Positions 54,501-60,500 of a stretch of DNA of 64,000 bases are shown here, one piece after another; the first letter of the stretch is position 1, and each line of letters opens with the position of its first letter. The notes beneath the pieces were generated by a model, which saw only the letters and a program-made list of their open reading frames with translations, ran no database searches and was not told the origin of the DNA. Made by a program: the position numbers and the translations under genes. The DNA comes from Ctenosaura bakeri (taxonomy: Eukaryota; Chordata; Lepidosauria; Squamata; Iguanidae), in the NCBI GenBank assembly GCA_948474755.1, contig CAOLHI010002147.1:186001-250000 (forward strand), written 5' to 3'.

Positions 54501-57500
54501 AGGGTTGGCAATCGCTCGTTCCCTGTACTCTCTTGGCTGCCACTTGCACAGGCATGCTACAGGAGTGTGCGGGGGGACAATCTTCCATTCCATGCATGGC
54601 CTCTACTGCCCCCCCCCCGTGTGGGCATGCTGGTGCAGTTGGAGGGCAAGAGTGCGAAGGGAGGATGTGAGTTATTCACGGTTTTCAACATTCACAAGGG
54701 TTCTGTGTTCTTATCCCTCGCAAATGTGGAGGGCCTCCTGTATGTGGACTAGAAACATCCACCAATTTATCTGCAAGATCACAAACAGACAGCAAAAGAA
54801 TCAATGCTTAACCTCTTTTCCTCATTTTACTTTCTGTTTTTATTGTGCTAGCCTTTGATGAAATAGAAATAAACGTCTTCTACTATGAGTCAGCTTAGCT
54901 TTAACAGAATTCCTTCCAAACTTTCCTAGAACTTTGTACAGGTTATCTCTGCAGTTCTCACAACCACCTTGCAAGAAAGGCCAGTGTTATTTCCCCCTGT
55001 ATTTCAGACTGACCCAGGACGATTCTGATGTTTCCCACAGACCACAATCATTACCGGAAATTTCTAACAGGGAATTTCCAGGTTCTGTCTTGGTCTTTGA
55101 AGCACTGTGGTAACATCAGTTCTCTGATCTCACTCCTGCCATCCTGAGTTGGTTTCAGGGAGAGGACAGATGCTGAGGGTCAGGTGGCCATCGCTGGCTT
55201 CTCCCAACCCTCGGGGTTGTCTAACTGTCATCATGCTGGAACCAGAAATGACATTCTGAGAGTCAGAATCACTTCTGAGTGTCTTTTGAATGAAACTTTC
55301 TCCTGCTTCAGGGCTGTAATAGAGACACACTGCTGAAGGGATTAATTGTGGCCCTGGAAACACAGTTTTTGGGAGGCAAAAATGAGATTTCAGAAGCCAA
55401 AGATACCATTTTTAGAAGCATGTCATTGGTTCTGGGGTAACCAGTGGAGGCCAAGAACTCAAGCTACAGCGTTTCCATGCTGCTCTAAGCCAGGGATGGG
55501 CAAAGTGTTTTCCGTAGATTGAATGCAGCCACACTAGGGCTAGTTTTGTGGCTCACTGAACACCCACAAGTCAAGTTTTTGCCCCCAAATACCTCTTTGT
55601 GGGATGGGGAGATTTTTGCAAAATTTTTGCCCCCTCTCCCATCCGCTCGGGCTGTTTTTGACCCAGGAGAGTCCCTTTGAAACACAAAAAGTAACATCCA
55701 GATCACTTCCTCTTGTAAAGAAAGTCCTCTCCCAGGCCCAAAACACCCCAGCCTCCCATATCCCTGCCCAATGTGGTAAAAATGCCTCCCATGCGCATTT
55801 AGAGGCAAAACATTTTTTTTTATTTCATTTTTTTTGGAGGAATTTTTTTTTTATTTTTTTTGGCTCAGCTCTGTGTTAGACAAATCATCTTTGCTCAGGT
55901 CAAAGTTTCCTACCTGGAAGGATTCTCTCTGCAAGGATCTTGTATAAGTTTTGAACCTCTCACATTCCAGATGTTTTGGGCTACAACTTCCTTATGCTTG
56001 GCCCTGGTGGCTGGGACTTCTGGGAATTAAATTCTAAAAGCTTCAGAGGATCAAAGACTCTTCACTCCAGTGTAAGAATTACACTACTGTTATAATGTGT
56101 TCTGAGCATAATCAACACTTAGAATTTGCAGTTACAACACAGTATTGCTGTTGATTGCATAAAGAATAACCCAAACATTGGAGACTGATTATAGTTCCAT
56201 TACTTGTCCTTGTAGGCAAGACTTCCTCTTGAATCAGCCTGCCAGCAATGAAACAGGCCTACACATTCTGTGGAACAGTCATAGAATCATAGAAATGTAG
56301 AGTTGGAAGAGACCACAGGGGCCATCCGGTCCAACCCCCTGCCATGCAGGAACACCCTCAAAGTGCTCCCGACAGATGGCCATCTAGCCTCCGCTTAAAA
56401 ACCTCCAAAGAAGGAGACTCCACTACACTCCGAGGCAGCATATTCCACTGCCGGACAGCCCTGACTGTCAGGAAGTTCTTCCTGAGGTTCAAGTGGAATC
56501 TCCTTTCCTGCAGCTTGAATCCATTGCTCCTTGTCCTGGTCTCTGGAGCAGCAGAAAACAAGCCCCCTCCTTCCTCTATGTGGCATCCCTTCAAGTATTT
56601 AAACATGGTTATCATGTCCCCTCTTAACCTTCTCTTCTGTAGACTAAACATCCCCAGCTCTCTAAGTCTATCCTCATAGGGCATGGCTTCCAGGCCTCTC
56701 ACCATTTTGGTCACTCTCCTCTGGACCTGCTCCAGCTTGTCAATATCCTTCTTGAATTGGGGTGCCCAGAACTGGACACAGTATTCAAGATGGGGTCTAA
56801 CCAAAGCAGAGTAGAGTGGTACCAGTACCTCCCTCGATCTAGACACCATACTCCTATTGATGCAGCCAAGAATTGCATTGGCTTTCTTGGCTGCCGCATC
56901 ACACTGCTGACTCATGTTCAGCTTGGGGTCTATGAAGACTCCTAGATCCCTTTCACACGTACTGCTATCCAGCCACGTGTCCCCCATCCTATATTTGTGG
57001 ATTCCATTTTTTCTACCTAAGTGTAGGACCTTACACTTCTCTCTGTTGAATTTCATTTTGTTCGCCTTGGCCCAGCTCTCCAATCTATCCAGGTCATTTT
57101 GAATTCTGATCCTGTCCTCTGGCGTATTAGCAACCGCTCTCAATTTGGTGTCATCTGCAAATTTGATGAGCATGCCCTCTATCCCTTCATCCAAGTCATT
57201 GATAAAAATATTGAACAGTACTGGGCCCAGGACAGAACCTTGTGGCACCCCACTAGTCACTTCTCTCCGGGATGAAAAGCAGCCATTCGTGATCACCCTT
57301 TGGGTTCGGTCGGTCAACCAATTACAAATCCAACTAACAGTAGCCCTGTCCAGCCCACATTTTACTAGCTTCGTTGCAAGAATGTCATGGGAAACTTAGT
57401 CGAAGGCCTTACTGAAATCGAGATATGCTACATCCACAGCACTCCCTTCATCTATCAAGCTAGTAACTCTATCATAAAAAGAGATAGGATTAGTCTGGCA

Positions 57501-60500
57501 TGACTTATTTTTGAGAAATCCATGTTGACTTCTCGTGATTACCGCGTTGCTTTCTAAGTGATTAGAAACTGACTGCTTAATGATCTGCTCCAGGATCTTT
57601 CCGGGTACTGATGTCAGGCTGACTGGGCGATAATTATTTGGGTCCTCTTTTTTCCCTTCTTGAAGATGGGGATAACATTTGCTCTCTTCCAGTCTGCTGG
57701 AACTTCTCCTGTCCTCCAAGATTTCTCAAAAATTATTGCAAGCGGTTCCAAATGACCTCTGCCAGCTCTTTTAATATCCTAGGATGCAATTCATCTGGCC
57801 CTGGAGACTTGAATTCATCCAGCGTGGCCAGGTATTCCTGTACCAGCTCTCTACCTATTACGTGCCTCATTTCTCCTGCTTCCTCCTCTGCTCCCCAACC
57901 ACCAGGTTGAGTGCTTGTATCCTTCTGGGAAAATACGAAGGCAAAGAAGGTGTTAAGTAGTTCTGCCTTTTCTCTCCCCCTTGTGAGTAATTCGCCATCT
58001 TCTATGCACAGCGACCCTACTGTCTCCTTCTTTTTCCTTTTGCTGCGGACATATTTTAAAAAACCCTTTTTATTGTTTTTAATGTCTCTGGCCAGCCTAA
58101 GTTCGTTCTGTGCTTTAGCCTTTCTGACCTCCTCCCTACATCTCCTGGCTACTTGCTTAAATTCTTCTTTGGTGGTTTCCCCCTTCTTCCATTTCCTATA
58201 CATGTTTCTCTTAACACTTAGCTCAGCTGAGAGTTCTTTAGTCAACCATTCTGGTTTCTTCAGAGGCCTTCCATTTTTCCTCCTTATAGTCCTGCCATGT
58301 GGTACAGCCCTCTCTGCCTGATTATCCTGATACTTCCGAGACAGAATGCAACAGCTCTAGACTGCTGTTGTAAAAGCTTCCATACCAAGGTCTGGTCCCA
58401 CTCAGAGCTTAGAAAAGTTATTCTGAGGGACTAGGACTTGCCCAATGTCTATGTTGGTTGGGAGATTCCAAGAGTTGTAGTCCGAAGAAATAACATTTAC
58501 CAAGCTCTAGCCCTTTCCTGCCTAACAATAGCTCTCCTCCACGTTGCAATCACGATACCTTGTCCCCAGAGGCTCCAGTCAACACAAAGGTGGAGAAGAC
58601 GGGAAGCTGGTATTTGGTATCAGCTGGCCAGCTCTCGATGGTGGCACCCATGGGCAGGCAAAAAACAGGCACAGACTCAGGCAGGGGAAAAGCCTCATTG
58701 TCCTCCTCTGGATAGCGACTAAGGAGACCTGCAGAGAGAGACAATACCGCCCCCTCAAATGTCAGATATGCTTTAGCAAACTCCAGACTTGACTACTGTA
58801 TCATACTCCACATGGGGCTGCCCTTGGAGACTTGTTCGAAAGGTCTGCAGCTGCCCACCTCATTATGAACCCTGGGTAGAGTGAACAGATTCAATCTGAA
58901 TTCATCTGCTGGCAGAAATTTCCTGGGCCAGCTGAAGCTGCTGGCTTTATCTCTTTTACCAGGGAAGCACACACGTTACATTACATTACACAGTACCCTC
59001 CACACACACATCCCTGCCAGTTGGATTCCTGAAAACAGCCTACATCTATTGATGTAGATTAGGGGTGGGAGCATGAGAAGTGGGCATGGGTCATTTCTTG
59101 TCCCCAGACCCCCAGTGATGTCTGTCACTTCTGGTTTCAAAACAAGCCCATTTGGGGATGATTTTCCTGCTTTTTTCAAGATTTGGGAATATTGTTAATT
59201 GCTAAGGCAGTTTTGACATACAGCAACCCTGCAAAGAGACCTTCAACACATCCTGTTATTAAGATCTTGTAGACTCAGGGCTGTAGCTTCCTTAATTGAT
59301 TTTATCCATCCATAATGTGGTGGTCTTCCTTTCTGGCTGCCTTCCACTATGTCAAGCCCTGTAGTCTTTTGTAATTATTCAGGCTGCCACATGATATCAA
59401 CAAATTACAACAGCCTCAATCTGGTCTTTCTTGCTTTTAGGGAAAGTTCAGGCTTCATCTGCTCTAGGATCCATTCACATGTCCTAAAGCTCTGCTCCGG
59501 CATCATATTTCAAATGAGTTGGATTTTCTTCTGGTCAGCTCTCTTCACCATCCAACTTTCGCAACTAGACAGAGACCTCACAAATACTATGGCCTGGATG
59601 TTTATGACTTTGGTACTTTCTGATATAACTTCACACTTACACCATAAAGATTTAGGGGTATAATTCAATTAATGAAGTAGATGTGTTCCCAGCTATTACT
59701 TCTTGAACAGAAACTTTGGTCCCAGAGGCAAACATAACATGGAAATAAGTTTTCTATGAAGCAGTCATGCTCGTCTCACGCAGCACAAAAAGGAGGAAAG
59801 GAAGTGGGTGAGTGGGGGAAATGAACGTAGCAGCACTTTAAGACTACAGGAAGTCTCTGTTTTTGAGGACCCATTTTCTGACAACTTGCTTTTTTGATGA
59901 TTCTGAATTAAGGACAAGTTCCATCAATTTTATGTGGGTTCTGCTATTTCAACAGTTTTTCTTGCCTATAGGGGCTCGCTTGGAACTGCTTGCTTGCATG
60001 TGCTGCTTGCAAAGTGAACTGAGAGGGGGAAAAAGATGCCAAGGCAGCTGAAAGACTTTGCAAGCAGCACACGCACGCACAGAGTGAGTCCCAAGTGAGA
60101 CTTCGTAAATCCTTCATGTACTCTATAGTATTGCACATGGGTTCTGCTTTTCAACCAATTCTGTTTTCTGGCAGTGCCCCAGTCCCTAACCTGTCAGATA
60201 ATTGGGTGAAGCCTGTAATTTTTTCAAAAAAATTCACATGAGCTTTTGTGAATATAAACCCATTTTTTCAGATGCAGTACAGAGTGATAATAAATGCTCA
60301 AATATAAAGCATATTTACATAGTTGTGTGAGTGGGATGGAATGTCACAGGATCCAGAATGATGCAGATTCATGAGCCTGGCCCTAAATTTTGAGAGAGCT
60401 GCATAAAAATAGGATGAGGTTCCTATACTGCAGAAAACAAGAGCCGCTTGAATGTGTTTCAGGAGACCTTTTAGTTGGAACTAAAGATATGTGAAATGAA

